Source of the DNA: Billgrantia gudaonensis
GTDB lineage: Bacteria > Pseudomonadota > Gammaproteobacteria > Pseudomonadales > Halomonadaceae
Direction: 5' to 3'
Length of the DNA stretch: 64,000 nt
Assembly (NCBI RefSeq): GCF_900100195.1
Contig: NZ_FNES01000002.1
Location: forward strand, 186,001-250,000
Every line of letters begins with the position of its first letter. Positions within the stretch are counted from its first letter, which is position 1. The position numbers and the translations under genes are program-made. This document shows positions 35,029 to 43,648 of the stretch, one piece after another. Under the pieces are notes generated by a model. That model was given only the letters and a program-made list of their open reading frames with translations, did no database searches and was not told where the DNA came from.

Positions 35029-35563
35029 GCCTGCGGCGAGCAATCCCCCTCGGCAGGACGGGCTGGATGTCCTCGACCGGGCCATCGTGGTGGCTACCCA
35101 GGCCGGCCTGCCGCTGGTTCCGGACCCGTGGCGCGCCGTGGGCGAGCCGCTCGGGCTATCCGGCGAGGCGGTACGCGAACGCATGGTGCGCATGCAGGCC
35201 GCCGGGGTCATCCGCCGCGTGGCCGCCGTGCCGAACCATTATCGCCTGGGCTACGTGGCCAATGGCATGACGGTGTGGGACGTGGACGATGCGCACGTCG
35301 ACCGGCTGGGTCGCGAGGTGGCCAGGCTGCCGGGCGTCAGCCATTGCTACCGCCGCCCGCGCCATCTGCCGGAATGGCCCTACAACCTGTTCGTGATGCT
35401 GCATGGCCGAACCCGCGAGGAGGTGGAACAGCAGGCCGAGCGGCTATGCGAGCTGTTGGGTGCGGCCTGTCGCGACCACCGCATTCTCTATAGCTCGCGC
35501 ATTCTCAAGAAGACCGGCCTGCGCCTGGCCGGCCGCTCCGACCGGCGGGGCCAGATGCGCTAG
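35003..35563 (+). CDS. nirH: Siroheme decarboxylase subunit NirH
   Basis: The 186-aa product is of the NirL/NirH type with CYRRPRHLPEWPYNLFVMLHG (about 113-133). The ATG at 35003 follows AGGAGGAA at 34990-34997, inside the 3' end of nirG. The C-terminus is basic (GRSDRRGQMR). It completes the DLGH set next to nirJ. Confidence 0.88.
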   Translation: MSVSTCPSEPAASNPPRQDGLDVLDRAIVVATQAGLPLVPDPWRAVGEPLGLSGEAVRERMVRMQAAGVIRRVAAVPNHYRLGYVANGMTVWDVDDAHVDRLGREVARLPGVSHCYRRPRHLPEWPYNLFVMLHGRTREEVEQQAERLCELLGAACRDHRILYSSRILKKTGLRLAGRSDRRGQMR

Positions 35564-35589
35564 GCGCTGCCGCTTTCGAGGAGAGTCTC

Positions 35590-36789
35590 ATGTTTCGAGT
35601 CACCCGCTACGTCAAGTCCCTGGTCGAACCGACCCCGGTGCCGCCGGCCCACAAGCCGCCCGGTCCGGTAGTGATCTGGAACCTGATCCGGCGCTGCAAT
35701 CTCACCTGCAAGCACTGCTACACCACGTCGGCGGACATCGACTTCGCCGGCGAGCTATCCACCGAAGACGCCATGACGGTGCTCGACGACTTGCACCGCT
35801 TCCGCGTGCCGGCGCTGATCCTCTCGGGCGGAGAGCCGCTGATGCGTCCCGATATCTTCGAGCTGTCGCGACGAGCCCGGGCGCTGGGCATCTACACCGG
35901 GCTCTCCACCAACGGCACGCTGATCACCGAAGACAACATCGATGCGATCGCCGAGGTCGGCTACGACTACGTGGGCATCAGCATCGACGGGCTGGAGGCC
36001 ACCCACGACGTCATTCGTCAGCGCCGTGGGGCGTTCCGGGAGTCGATGCATGCCGTCAAGCTGTGCAAGGAGCGCGGCATCAAGGTGGGGCTGCGCTTCA
36101 CGCTGACCCGCGAGAACGTCGAGCAGTTCGGCGATATCCTGGCGCTGCTCGACGAGCACGACGTCGACAAGTTCTACCTCTCGCACCTCAACTACGGCGG
36201 TCGTGGGCGTCGCCACAGCAAGCAGGACGCCTGGCACCAGATGACCCGCGATGCCATGACGCGGCTGTTCGACCACTGCCGCAGCGAACTCGAGCGCGGC
36301 ATCGAACGCGAGTACGTCACCGGCAACAACGACGCCGACGGTCCCTTCCTGCTGATGTGGGCGCGCGAGCACTTCCCCGAGCAGGCGGATGCTCTGGAGC
36401 GGCGCCTGCTCAACTGGGGGGGCAACGCATCCGGCGAGCACATCGCCAACATCGACAACCTGGGCAACGTCCATCCGGATACCTTCTGGTGGGACCACGA
36501 CCTGGGCAATGTGCGTGAGCGACCCTTCTCGGCGATCTGGCGCGATACCACCGACCCGCTGATGCGCGGCTTCCGGCAGCGCCCCAGGCCGCTCAAGGGT
36601 CGCTGCGCCGAGTGCCGCTTTCTGGCCATCTGCAACGGCAACACCCGAGTCCGCGCCTGGAAGGTGAGCGGCGACCCCTGGGAAGAGGATCCCGGCTGTT
36701 ATCTCGGCAACGAGGAGATCGGCGTCGTCGGGGGGAGCGCACGGCGCGTGGCCGCGCCCTTCGAGGCCATCCAGGCCATCGAGCTGTGA
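35590..36789 (+). CDS. nirJ: Heme d1 biosynthesis radical SAM protein NirJ
   Basis: The 399-aa radical-SAM/SPASM-type protein removes the two propionates of didecarboxysiroheme to prepare the d1 oxo groups. It has the N-terminal cluster motif CNLTCKHCYT (Cys36, 40, 43), LILSGGEPLMR, and the C-terminal cysteine set CAECRFLAICNGNTR...PGCYL for an auxiliary cluster. GAGGAGAG lies before the ATG. Neighbours nirH and nirE fit its place in the pathway. Confidence 0.95.
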   Translation: MFRVTRYVKSLVEPTPVPPAHKPPGPVVIWNLIRRCNLTCKHCYTTSADIDFAGELSTEDAMTVLDDLHRFRVPALILSGGEPLMRPDIFELSRRARALGIYTGLSTNGTLITEDNIDAIAEVGYDYVGISIDGLEATHDVIRQRRGAFRESMHAVKLCKERGIKVGLRFTLTRENVEQFGDILALLDEHDVDKFYLSHLNYGGRGRRHSKQDAWHQMTRDAMTRLFDHCRSELERGIEREYVTGNNDADGPFLLMWAREHFPEQADALERRLLNWGGNASGEHIANIDNLGNVHPDTFWWDHDLGNVRERPFSAIWRDTTDPLMRGFRQRPRPLKGRCAECRFLAICNGNTRVRAWKVSGDPWEEDPGCYLGNEEIGVVGGSARRVAAPFEAIQAIEL

Positions 36790-36860
36790 TGTCGACACCA
36801 GAAAGACCACAACATAACGAGCCAAAAAGACCGCGTTGACGCTTCGGGGAGAGGCCGATC

Positions 36861-37712
36861 ATGACGACACATCGCCAACCGCGACACCTGAATTTCGATC
36901 TCGACGAGGCGCCGTTGGCGCCCGGCGAGGTCGCCATCGTCGGCGCCGGGCCGGGCGATCCGGGGCTGCTGACCCTGCGTGCCCTGTCGCTGCTGCAGCA
37001 GGCCGACTGCCTGGTTTTCGACCGCCTGGTCTCACAGGAGGTACTGGCGCTGGCCCGCCCCGGCGTGACGCGTTTCTATGTCGGCAAGGCAGCCAGTCAC
37101 CACTCTCTGCCTCAGGAGGAGACCAATGCCCTGCTGGTGCGCCTGGCCCGCGATGGCCAGCGGGTGCTGCGTCTCAAGGGCGGCGACCCCTACATCTTCG
37201 GGCGAGGCGGCGAGGAGGCCGAATACCTCATCGAGCATGGCATCGGCTTTCGCGTGGTGCCGGGCATCACCTCGGCCTCGGGCTGCTCCACCTACTCGGG
37301 GTTTCCGCTCACTCATCGCGACTTCGCCCAGAGCGTCACCTTCGTCACCGGCCACGCCAAGGCGGACGGCGAGCTGGCGCTGGACTGGGCCGCGCTGGCG
37401 GTGCCCAATCACACCGTGGTGTTTTACATGGGGCTGGCCAACGCCGAATTGATCAGCCGCGAAATGCAGCGCCATGGGCTGCCCGCGTCGCATCCGGTGG
37501 CGCTGGTGGAACGCGGTACCACCCCCGAGCAGCGCCACGTGCTGGCCACCCTGGGGGATGTCGTCGAGGTCATCGAACGCGAGGGGTTCCGGCCGCCGAC
37601 CCTCATCGTGGTGGGCGAGGTGGTGCGACTGGCCGACCACTTGGCACCGGCGATGACCAACCTGACCCGTCACGCGATGGAGGAACCGGCCATGGGGAGG
37701 CTGGCACTGTGA
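36861..37712 (+). CDS. nirE: Uroporphyrinogen-III C-methyltransferase NirE
   Basis: The 283-aa SAM-dependent methylase makes precorrin-2, the first committed step to heme d1. Motifs are VAIVGAGPGDPGLLTLRA, VFDRLVS, RLKGGDPYIFGRGGEEAE, GITSASGCSTYSGFPLTHRD and VVFYMGL, all standard for SUMT. No CysG-type dehydrogenase/ferrochelatase domain is attached, so another protein must finish siroheme. Its stop overlaps the GTG start of nirN. Confidence 0.95.
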   Translation: MTTHRQPRHLNFDLDEAPLAPGEVAIVGAGPGDPGLLTLRALSLLQQADCLVFDRLVSQEVLALARPGVTRFYVGKAASHHSLPQEETNALLVRLARDGQRVLRLKGGDPYIFGRGGEEAEYLIEHGIGFRVVPGITSASGCSTYSGFPLTHRDFAQSVTFVTGHAKADGELALDWAALAVPNHTVVFYMGLANAELISREMQRHGLPASHPVALVERGTTPEQRHVLATLGDVVEVIEREGFRPPTLIVVGEVVRLADHLAPAMTNLTRHAMEEPAMGRLAL

Positions 37713-39250
37713 ACCTGCGCACTGCCGTAACGACACTGTTGACCGGGGGGCTGTGGGGGCTCGCCATGGTTGCCCTTCCGGTGACGGCCGAGAGCCCCGA
37801 TCCGCACATGCTCTACAATCAGCACTGCTCCGCGTGTCACGGCGTCGGTCGGCTGGGCGGCATCGGGCCGGCGCTGTTGCCGGAAAACCTATCGCGACTC
37901 AAGCCCGATGCGGCTCGAGACGTGATTCGTGACGGTCGTCCGGCCACGCAGATGCCGGCCTTCGGTGCGCTGCTCGACGATGACGAAGTCGCCGCACTGG
38001 CCGAGTGGATCCATGAGCCACCCGAGGAGGAACCGACCTGGACGGATGACGACATTCGCGCCAGCCATGTCGTCGACCATCCTTACGGCAGTCTGCCCGA
38101 CGAGCCGGTGTTCGAAGTCGAAGATCTCAAGAACCTCTTCATCGTGGTGGAGACGGGCGACCACCACGTCAGTCTGCTCGACGGCGACACCTTCGAGCGC
38201 ATCGAACGCTTTCCCAGCCGCTATGCCCTGCACGGCGGACCCAAGTACACCCCGGACGGCCGTTACGTCTATTTCGGCTCCCGCGATGGCTGGATCACCA
38301 AGTACGACATCTACAACCTCGAAGTCACCGCCGAGGTGCGTGCCGGCATCAACATGCGCAATATCGCCGTCTCGGCCGATGGCCGTTACGTGATGGCCGC
38401 CAATTACCTGCCGCACACCCTGGTGCTGTTCGATGCCCGCAATCTCGAGCTGATCGCCACCCTGCCGGTGGAGGCCGAGAACGGCGAGACCTCGCGGGTC
38501 AGCGCGGTCTACACGGCGCCACCGCGCAACAGCTTCGTCGCCGCCCTCAAGGACATTCCCGAGATCTGGGAGATCCGCTGGCCCGAGCAGCGCGCCGAGG
38601 GGGACGAGCCGCTGGTCGGCGACTTCGCCCTGCATCGCATGGCGGCGCCGGACTACATGGATGACTTCTTCTTCGATCAGTCGTACCGCTACCTGGTGGG
38701 TGCATCCCGCGGTGACGGCGGCGGTGGCGTGGTGTTCGACATGGATGCCGAGGAGACGATCGCCGAGCTGCCGCTGGAGGGGATGCCTCACCTGGGCGCC
38801 GGCACTACCTGGGAGCTCGACGGGCGCCGGGTGATGGCGATCCCGCACATCGACAAGGGGTTGGTGTCGGTGTTCGACATGAGCGACTGGTCGCTGATCA
38901 CCCACATCGAGACCGACGGGCCGGGCTTCTTCATGCGCAGCCACGAGAATTCGCCCTATGTCTGGGTGGACGTCTTCTTCGGACCCAACCACGACCGCAT
39001 CCACGTCATCGACAAGCAGACGCTGAAGATCGCCGAGACGCTGACCCCCGAACCCGGCAAGACTGCCGCCCACGTGGAATTCGATCGCGACGGCGAAACC
39101 CTGCTGCTGAGCATCTGGGACGACGATGGCGCGCTGCTGCGCATCGACGCCGAGACCCTGGAGGAACTCGACCGCATGCCGATGAAGAAACCCTCCGGCA
39201 AGTACAACGTATGGAACAAGACGCAGTACGAGGAGGGTACCAGCCACTGA
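37709..39250 (+). CDS. nirN: Dihydro-heme d1 dehydrogenase NirN
   Basis: The 513-aa exported protein has a signal peptide (about 1-27), a cytochrome c domain with CSACH (Cys40, Cys43, His44) and GRLGGIGPALLPENLSRLK, and an eight-bladed d1 propeller (about 125-510). The short c domain and the LLPENL stretch mark NirN, which installs the last d1 double bond, rather than the nitrite reductase NirS (about 560-600 aa). The start is a GTG at 37709 with GGGGAGG eight bases upstream, overlapping the nirE stop. Last gene of the nirDLGHJEN operon. Confidence 0.88.
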   Translation: MNLRTAVTTLLTGGLWGLAMVALPVTAESPDPHMLYNQHCSACHGVGRLGGIGPALLPENLSRLKPDAARDVIRDGRPATQMPAFGALLDDDEVAALAEWIHEPPEEEPTWTDDDIRASHVVDHPYGSLPDEPVFEVEDLKNLFIVVETGDHHVSLLDGDTFERIERFPSRYALHGGPKYTPDGRYVYFGSRDGWITKYDIYNLEVTAEVRAGINMRNIAVSADGRYVMAANYLPHTLVLFDARNLELIATLPVEAENGETSRVSAVYTAPPRNSFVAALKDIPEIWEIRWPEQRAEGDEPLVGDFALHRMAAPDYMDDFFFDQSYRYLVGASRGDGGGGVVFDMDAEETIAELPLEGMPHLGAGTTWELDGRRVMAIPHIDKGLVSVFDMSDWSLITHIETDGPGFFMRSHENSPYVWVDVFFGPNHDRIHVIDKQTLKIAETLTPEPGKTAAHVEFDRDGETLLLSIWDDDGALLRIDAETLEELDRMPMKKPSGKYNVWNKTQYEEGTSH

Positions 39251-39317
39251 GACGAAAAGCCGTCAGCCGACTTCGGTTGCCCGTTCCGGCGACGGCCAGT
39301 CTTCGTAAGAAGCATTC

Positions 39318-39331
39318 TTGATACTTGTCAT
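39318..39331. promoter_or_regulatory. FNR/DNR-type box and -10 upstream of nnrS
   Basis: TTGAT-N4-GTCAT has a perfect left half and 8 of 10 matches overall. CACAAT at 39354-39359 gives class II spacing with a start site near 39366, 30 bases before the ATG at 39396. Confidence 0.6.
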
Positions 39332-39395
39332 GGAAGCCGCGCGTCAGTTGGCGCACAATGCGCATGTCCAAGCGTTTTACTCAGGTATCGCGACC

Positions 39396-40607
39396 ATGCC
39401 GTCCTCTTCGTCTTCCCTGTCTTCTACCACGTTGGCGCGCCTGCCCGTGGCGCGTCTGGCCTTCCGCCCCTTCTTCCTGCTGGCGGCGCTGTTCAGCGTG
39501 CTCGCCATGGTGGTGTGGTTCGCCTTCTGGCACGGCGATATTCTGTTGCGCCCGCATGGGGGACTGGTGTGGTGGCATCAGCACGAGATGATCTTCGGTT
39601 TCGCCACGGCCGTGGTGGCGGGCTTCCTGCTCACCGCCGTACAGAACTGGACCGGGCAGCGAAGCCTGCACGGCGCGCCGTTGCTGGGTCTGGTGGCGCT
39701 GTGGCTCGCCGCACGGCTGCTGATCGCCTTTCCGGCCGGGCTGCCGGGGTGGCTGATCGCCACCGTGGACGTAGCCTTCCTGCCGGTAGTGGGCATCGTC
39801 ATGGCGCGGCTGGTGATCGCCGCCCGGCGTTGGCGCAACCTGATCTTCCTGCCCGCCCTGGCGCTGCTGACGCTGGCCAACCTGACCATGCACCTGGGCG
39901 TGCTCGACGGCGATGCGCTACTGATTCGCCAGTCGGCCTACCTGGCCGTGCTGCTGATCACTCTGCTGATGGTGGTGGTGGGCGGCCGCGTGATCGCCAT
40001 GTTCACCGCCAATCGCCTGGGTCTGACGCGCAAGCCTCCGATCGCGACGCTAGAGTATGTCAGCCTCGGCAGCGTCATGGCGGTGGTGGTGGCGCAGTTG
40101 CTGGCGACGCTGGGGGCGGCGCTGCCGGCACCCCTGCTGGCCGCCCTGATGGGCCTGGCCGCCCTGACCAACGGCGTGCGCCTGGCGCGTTGGGGCGGGT
40201 TGCATAGCTGGCGCGAGCCGCTGCTGTGGGGGCTGCACCTGAGCTATGCCTTCATTCCGGTGGGTCTGGCGATGTGGGCCCTGGCGCTGCTTGGCGCTTT
40301 CCGCGTGGACGTGGCGGTGCACGCCCTGACCATCGGCGGCATGGGTACGATGATGCTGTCGATGATGGCGCGCGTCTCGCTGGGGCACACCGCTCGCCCC
40401 ATCCGTACCTTGCCGGGCATCGGCGTGGCGCTGGGACTGATGGTGGCTGCCGCGCTGCTGCGCTCGCCGGTGTTGGCGCTCTTCCCGCAGATCACCCACT
40501 GGACCTACAACCTGGGCATCATCTTCTGGTGCCTGGCCTACGGCGTCTTCCTGTTCCACTATACGGTGCCATTGCTGTCGTCGCGTGCCGATGGCCAGGA
40601 CGGCTAG
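39396..40607 (+). CDS. nnrS: NnrS family heme-copper membrane protein (second copy)
   Basis: The complete 403-aa NnrS has about twelve hydrophobic segments, the N-terminal WWHQHEMIFGFATAVVAGFLL with its paired histidines, QNWTGQRSLHG, and the central VVGGRVIAMFTANRLGL. NnrS proteins protect denitrifiers from NO-related damage. The ATG at 39396 is chosen because the upstream extension would run through the predicted promoter. It is a paralog of the partial gene at the left edge of the window. A heptamer repeat array separates it from the next gene. Confidence 0.92.
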   Translation: MPSSSSSLSSTTLARLPVARLAFRPFFLLAALFSVLAMVVWFAFWHGDILLRPHGGLVWWHQHEMIFGFATAVVAGFLLTAVQNWTGQRSLHGAPLLGLVALWLAARLLIAFPAGLPGWLIATVDVAFLPVVGIVMARLVIAARRWRNLIFLPALALLTLANLTMHLGVLDGDALLIRQSAYLAVLLITLLMVVVGGRVIAMFTANRLGLTRKPPIATLEYVSLGSVMAVVVAQLLATLGAALPAPLLAALMGLAALTNGVRLARWGGLHSWREPLLWGLHLSYAFIPVGLAMWALALLGAFRVDVAVHALTIGGMGTMMLSMMARVSLGHTARPIRTLPGIGVALGLMVAAALLRSPVLALFPQITHWTYNLGIIFWCLAYGVFLFHYTVPLLSSRADGQDG

Positions 40608-40657
40608 CCGGCGCTACGCGCCAACGCCATGAGTCGCGAACGTCGAGCGACGATTCT

Positions 40658-40713
40658 GCCCGCAGCCCGCAGCCCGCAGCCCGCAGCCCGCAGCCCGCAG
40701 CCCGCAGCCCGCA
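40658..40713. repeat. Tandem heptamer array, eight copies of GCCCGCA
   Basis: Eight exact copies (56 bases) stand between nnrS and the SirB2-like gene, ending a few bases before that gene's GGAG ribosome site (40717-40720) and ATG (40727). No reading frame is disrupted. Copy number is likely to vary by slippage and could alter the leader of the downstream gene. Confidence 0.95.
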
Positions 40714-40726
40714 GCCGGAGTCGACC

Positions 40727-41131
40727 ATGCTGGAGTACTACCTGCCGATCAAGCACCTGCACCTGCTGACCGTGACGCTGAGTCTGGCGTTCTTCGTGGT
40801 GCGTGCGGTGTGGTCGGTACGCCAGTCGCCGCTCCTGCAGCGACGCTGGGTGAAGGTGCTGCCGCACCTCAACGATACCCTGCTGCTCACGTTCGGCGTG
40901 CTGCTGATGGCAATGCTGTCGATGTGGCCTCACCAGCACCCTTGGCTCGCTGCCAAACTCGTCGCCCTGCTGCTCTACATCGGCCTGGGTACCGTGGCCA
41001 TCAAGCGCGGACGCAGCCCGGTCACCCGAGCCGTGGCGGCGGTGGCAGCATTGGCGGCCTTCGCCTACATGGTGGGGGCTGCCGTCGCTCATCACCCGCT
41101 CTCCTGGCTGGTGATCCTGTCAGCTGGCTGA
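40727..41131 (+). CDS. SirB2-family small integral membrane protein
   Basis: The 134-aa protein has four membrane helices and the SirB2 pattern YLPIKHLHLLTVTLSLAFFVVRAVW...LPHLNDTLLL. The histidines in KHLHLL and PHLND are conserved in the family and suggest a heme protein, but function is unsettled. It often accompanies denitrification and oxidase genes. The ATG at 40727 has GGAG upstream, directly after the heptamer repeats. Confidence 0.82.
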   Translation: MLEYYLPIKHLHLLTVTLSLAFFVVRAVWSVRQSPLLQRRWVKVLPHLNDTLLLTFGVLLMAMLSMWPHQHPWLAAKLVALLLYIGLGTVAIKRGRSPVTRAVAAVAALAAFAYMVGAAVAHHPLSWLVILSAG

Positions 41132-41194
41132 CGCGTTCCGGGTGTCTATACTGAGGGCGCGTCAACGATTCACTCGCCAGGAAGGATGAGCCCA

Positions 41195-41512
41195 ATGAGC
41201 GACCAATCACTCCCCAGCGGTGCCGGCAAGGTGGCCGAGCAGTATCCGGCGGTCTGGGAGGCGTTTCAGACGCTCGGCCAGCGTTGTGCCGAGAGCGGGC
41301 CGCTGGATGCACGAACTCGCCGCCTGGTCAAGCTGGCCCTGGCCGCAGGTGCCGGCTCCGAAGGGGCGGTTCACTCGCACGTGCGGCGCGGTCTGCACGA
41401 AGGCATCGAGCCCGAGGCGCTGCGCCAGGTAGCCCTGCTGGCCGTGCCTACGCTGGGCCTGCCGGCTGGGGTTGCAGCGCTGACCTGGATCGATGATATC
41501 GTCGAAAGCTGA
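41195..41512 (+). CDS. Carboxymuconolactone decarboxylase-family protein
   Basis: The 105-aa all-helical protein of the CMD/AhpD-like fold has LDARTRRLVKLALAAGAGSEGAVHSHVRRGLHEG, where active AhpD relatives carry a CxxC; here the position reads EGAVHSH without cysteines, so it is not a thiol peroxidase of that kind. Function is unknown. An ATG at 41186 is an alternative start. It precedes norC in the same direction, but norC has its own promoter. Confidence 0.8.
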   Translation: MSDQSLPSGAGKVAEQYPAVWEAFQTLGQRCAESGPLDARTRRLVKLALAAGAGSEGAVHSHVRRGLHEGIEPEALRQVALLAVPTLGLPAGVAALTWIDDIVES

Positions 41513-41608
41513 GCAGCGGTTGCCGGCTCTGCCGGCTGGCCTGCGACATCGTGTCGCGAGTGGCCGGGCGGCGCCATCATCGTGGTATTGGCGCTTCTTT
41601 TCTCCAAT

Positions 41609-41622
41609 TTGACCAAGGTCAA
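41609..41622. promoter_or_regulatory. FNR/DNR-type box for norCB
   Basis: TTGAC-N4-GTCAA is symmetric, with TATTCT at 41646-41651 as -10 and a start site near 41657, so the box is centred near -41.5. This is the expected DNR/FNR class II layout at norCB. Confidence 0.75.
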
Positions 41623-41650
41623 TGCCCTGGCGGGGTGGCTCCTGCTATTC

Positions 41651-41677
41651 TAAACATGCATCATAAATGCATGTTTA
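41651..41677. promoter_or_regulatory. NsrR-like palindrome at the norC start site
   Basis: Perfect 11-base arms (TAAACATGCAT and ATGCATGTTTA) around CATAA. The two ATGCAT cores are five bases apart as in NsrR sites, and the inner 23 bases (41653-41675) match 18 of 22 NsrR consensus positions. It covers the predicted transcription start, a position that suits repression until NO is present. As RNA the arms could also form a leader hairpin. Confidence 0.62.
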
Positions 41678-41749
41678 AAAAAAGGGGTGGGACCGGTCGA
41701 TATCGGCTGCGGGTCCTGCGAATGCCAAGCAAGCAAGGGGGGATGGCCC

Positions 41750-42202
41750 ATGACCGAAGGCCTCACCAAGGCAGCGGCCCGCAATATCTTCTATGGCGGC
41801 TCGCTGTTTTTCTTCCTGTTGTTTACCGCGCTGACGGCTCATAGCCATTGGTACATGGTCAACGACTCGACGGATAAGGAAGGGTTGACCGACTCCGTCG
41901 AACTCGGCAAGCACGTCTGGGAAGAGAACATGTGCATCAACTGCCACAGCATCATGGGCGAAGGTGCCTATTTCGCGCCGGAACTGGGCAACGTGTGGGA
42001 GCGCTATGGCGGTCACGACAACCCGGAAGGCGCGCGCATGGCACTCACCGCCTGGATGCGGGCGCAGCCGACCGGCGCCGAAGGTCGTCGCCAGATGCCG
42101 TATTTCGACCTCAGCGACGAGGAGATGAACGCACTGATCGACTTCCTCAAGTGGACCGACTCCATCGACGACCAGGATTGGCCACCGCACCCCGCCGGGT
42201 GA
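41750..42202 (+). CDS. norC: Nitric oxide reductase cytochrome c subunit NorC
   Basis: The 150-aa membrane-anchored cytochrome c has an N-terminal helix (about 13-33, GGSLFFFLLFTALTAHS) and the heme motif CINCH (Cys62, Cys65, His66) followed by IMGEGAYFAPELGN. It delivers electrons to NorB. The ATG at 41750 is preceded by AAGGGGGGA; longer upstream frames are ignored because they enter the promoter. norB follows after 47 bases. Confidence 0.96.
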   Translation: MTEGLTKAAARNIFYGGSLFFFLLFTALTAHSHWYMVNDSTDKEGLTDSVELGKHVWEENMCINCHSIMGEGAYFAPELGNVWERYGGHDNPEGARMALTAWMRAQPTGAEGRRQMPYFDLSDEEMNALIDFLKWTDSIDDQDWPPHPAG

Positions 42203-42249
42203 GCGGCGTGACGTGAGTCCGGGTTGATGATGCAAGGAGAACGAGACCG

Positions 42250-43596
42250 ATGAAATACGAAACCCAGAAGGTGGCCTTGCCATTCTTCATGGTGGCCATG
42301 GCCCTGTTCGCACTGCAGATCGTCTTCGGTCTGCTGGCGGCCACCGTCTATATCGCACCCAACTTCATGGCTGAGGTGATGCCCTTCAACATCATGCGCG
42401 TCAGCCATACCAACCTGCTGATCGTGTGGCTGCTGATCGGTTTCATGGGCAGCACTTACTACCTGATGCCCGAAGAGGCCGAGCGCGAGATCCACAGCCC
42501 CGGCCTGGCCTACCTGCAGCTGGCGATCTTCGCCTTTGCCGGTGCGGCGGCGCTGGTCGGCTATCAGTTCGGCATTCACGAGGGGCGCGAGTTTCTCGAG
42601 CAGCCGTTCTGGATCAAGGTGCTGATCACCATTTCCTATCTGATCTTCCTGTTCAATACCAGCATGACCCTGCTCAAGGGTCGCAAGACGGCGATCAACC
42701 TGGTGCTGATGCTGGGTCTGTGGCTGGCGGCGGTGTTCTGGCTGTTCGCTTTCTACAACCCCTCCAACCTGGCGGTGGACAAGCTCTACTGGTGGTGGGT
42801 CGTGCACCTGTGGGTCGAAGGCGTGTGGGAGCTGATCATGGCTTCGCTGCTCGGCTATCTGCTGATCAAGATGTCCGGCGTCGACCGCGAGGTCATCGAG
42901 AAGTGGCTCTACGTCATCGTCGGCCTGTCGCTGTTCTCGGGCTTGCTGGGTACCGGTCACCACTACTACTGGATCGGTGCGCCGAGCTACTGGCAGCCCA
43001 TTGGCAGCATCTTCTCCACCCTCGAGGTGATTCCGTTCTTCGCCATGGTGGTGTTCGCTTTCTACATGTTCTGGAAAGGCAGCCGTAACCACCCCAACAA
43101 GGCGGCCATGCTCTGGGCCCTGGGCTGCCCGACCATCGCCTTCTTCGGTGCCGGCGTGTGGGGCTTCATGCACACCCTGTCGTTCATCAACTACTATACC
43201 CACGGTACGCAGGTCACCGCGGCGCACGGCCACCTGGCCTTCTACGGTGCCTACGTGATGCTGATCCTGGGCATCATCACCTACGCCATGCCGCAACTGC
43301 GTCGCGTGCAGCCGTACAACCAGGTGATGAACATGTGGGGCTTCTGGATCATGACCTCGGCCATGTGCTTCATGACCTTCACCCTGACCTTTGCCGGCGT
43401 CGTTCAGACTCACCTGCAGCGGGTGCTGGGCATGAACTACATGGAGGTGCAGAGCCAGCTCGACCTCTTCTACGTCATGCGTCTGGGCTCTGGCGTCGCG
43501 GTGACCGTGGCCGCCGTGATGCTGCTCTACTCTTTCTTCGGCCCGTCACGCGAGCAGGTGCCTGCCACCAGCGCGCCGTTGACCGCAGCCGAGTGA
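42250..43596 (+). CDS. norB: Nitric oxide reductase catalytic subunit NorB
   Basis: The 448-aa heme-copper-superfamily subunit reduces 2 NO to N2O at a heme b3-FeB site. It has twelve membrane helices, the low-spin heme ligand His53 (RVSHTNLL), the FeB ligands and glutamates in VVHLWVEGVWELI, GHHYYWIG, and AAHGHLAFYGAYVMLI near the end. Being a short-chain cNOR, it lacks the extra helices of quinol-dependent qNOR, and it partners with norC just upstream. A strong hairpin follows. Confidence 0.97.
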   Translation: MKYETQKVALPFFMVAMALFALQIVFGLLAATVYIAPNFMAEVMPFNIMRVSHTNLLIVWLLIGFMGSTYYLMPEEAEREIHSPGLAYLQLAIFAFAGAAALVGYQFGIHEGREFLEQPFWIKVLITISYLIFLFNTSMTLLKGRKTAINLVLMLGLWLAAVFWLFAFYNPSNLAVDKLYWWWVVHLWVEGVWELIMASLLGYLLIKMSGVDREVIEKWLYVIVGLSLFSGLLGTGHHYYWIGAPSYWQPIGSIFSTLEVIPFFAMVVFAFYMFWKGSRNHPNKAAMLWALGCPTIAFFGAGVWGFMHTLSFINYYTHGTQVTAAHGHLAFYGAYVMLILGIITYAMPQLRRVQPYNQVMNMWGFWIMTSAMCFMTFTLTFAGVVQTHLQRVLGMNYMEVQSQLDLFYVMRLGSGVAVTVAAVMLLYSFFGPSREQVPATSAPLTAAE

Positions 43597-43602
43597 GTGC
43601 TC

Positions 43603-43630
43603 GTCGACGGGGCGCTTGCGCCCCGTCGAC
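43603..43630. terminator. Hairpin between norB and norQ
   Basis: Perfect 13-base arms (GTCGACGGGGCGC and complement) around TT, seven bases after norB and 18 before norQ. Without a T tract it may be a partial terminator or RNA-stability element that lets norQD be made at a lower level than norCB. Confidence 0.6.
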
Positions 43631-43648
43631 CCTTCCCCTGGAGTGACC

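Noticed and set aside
37709-39250. Nitrite reductase NirS as an alternative identity for the cytochrome c/d1 protein
   Set aside because: The c domain is too short and carries the NirN-type GPALLPENL sequence; total length fits NirN, and its place after nirE is normal for nirN.
40658-40713. CRISPR-like repeat
   Set aside because: The repeats are only seven bases with no spacers, so this is a simple tandem array.
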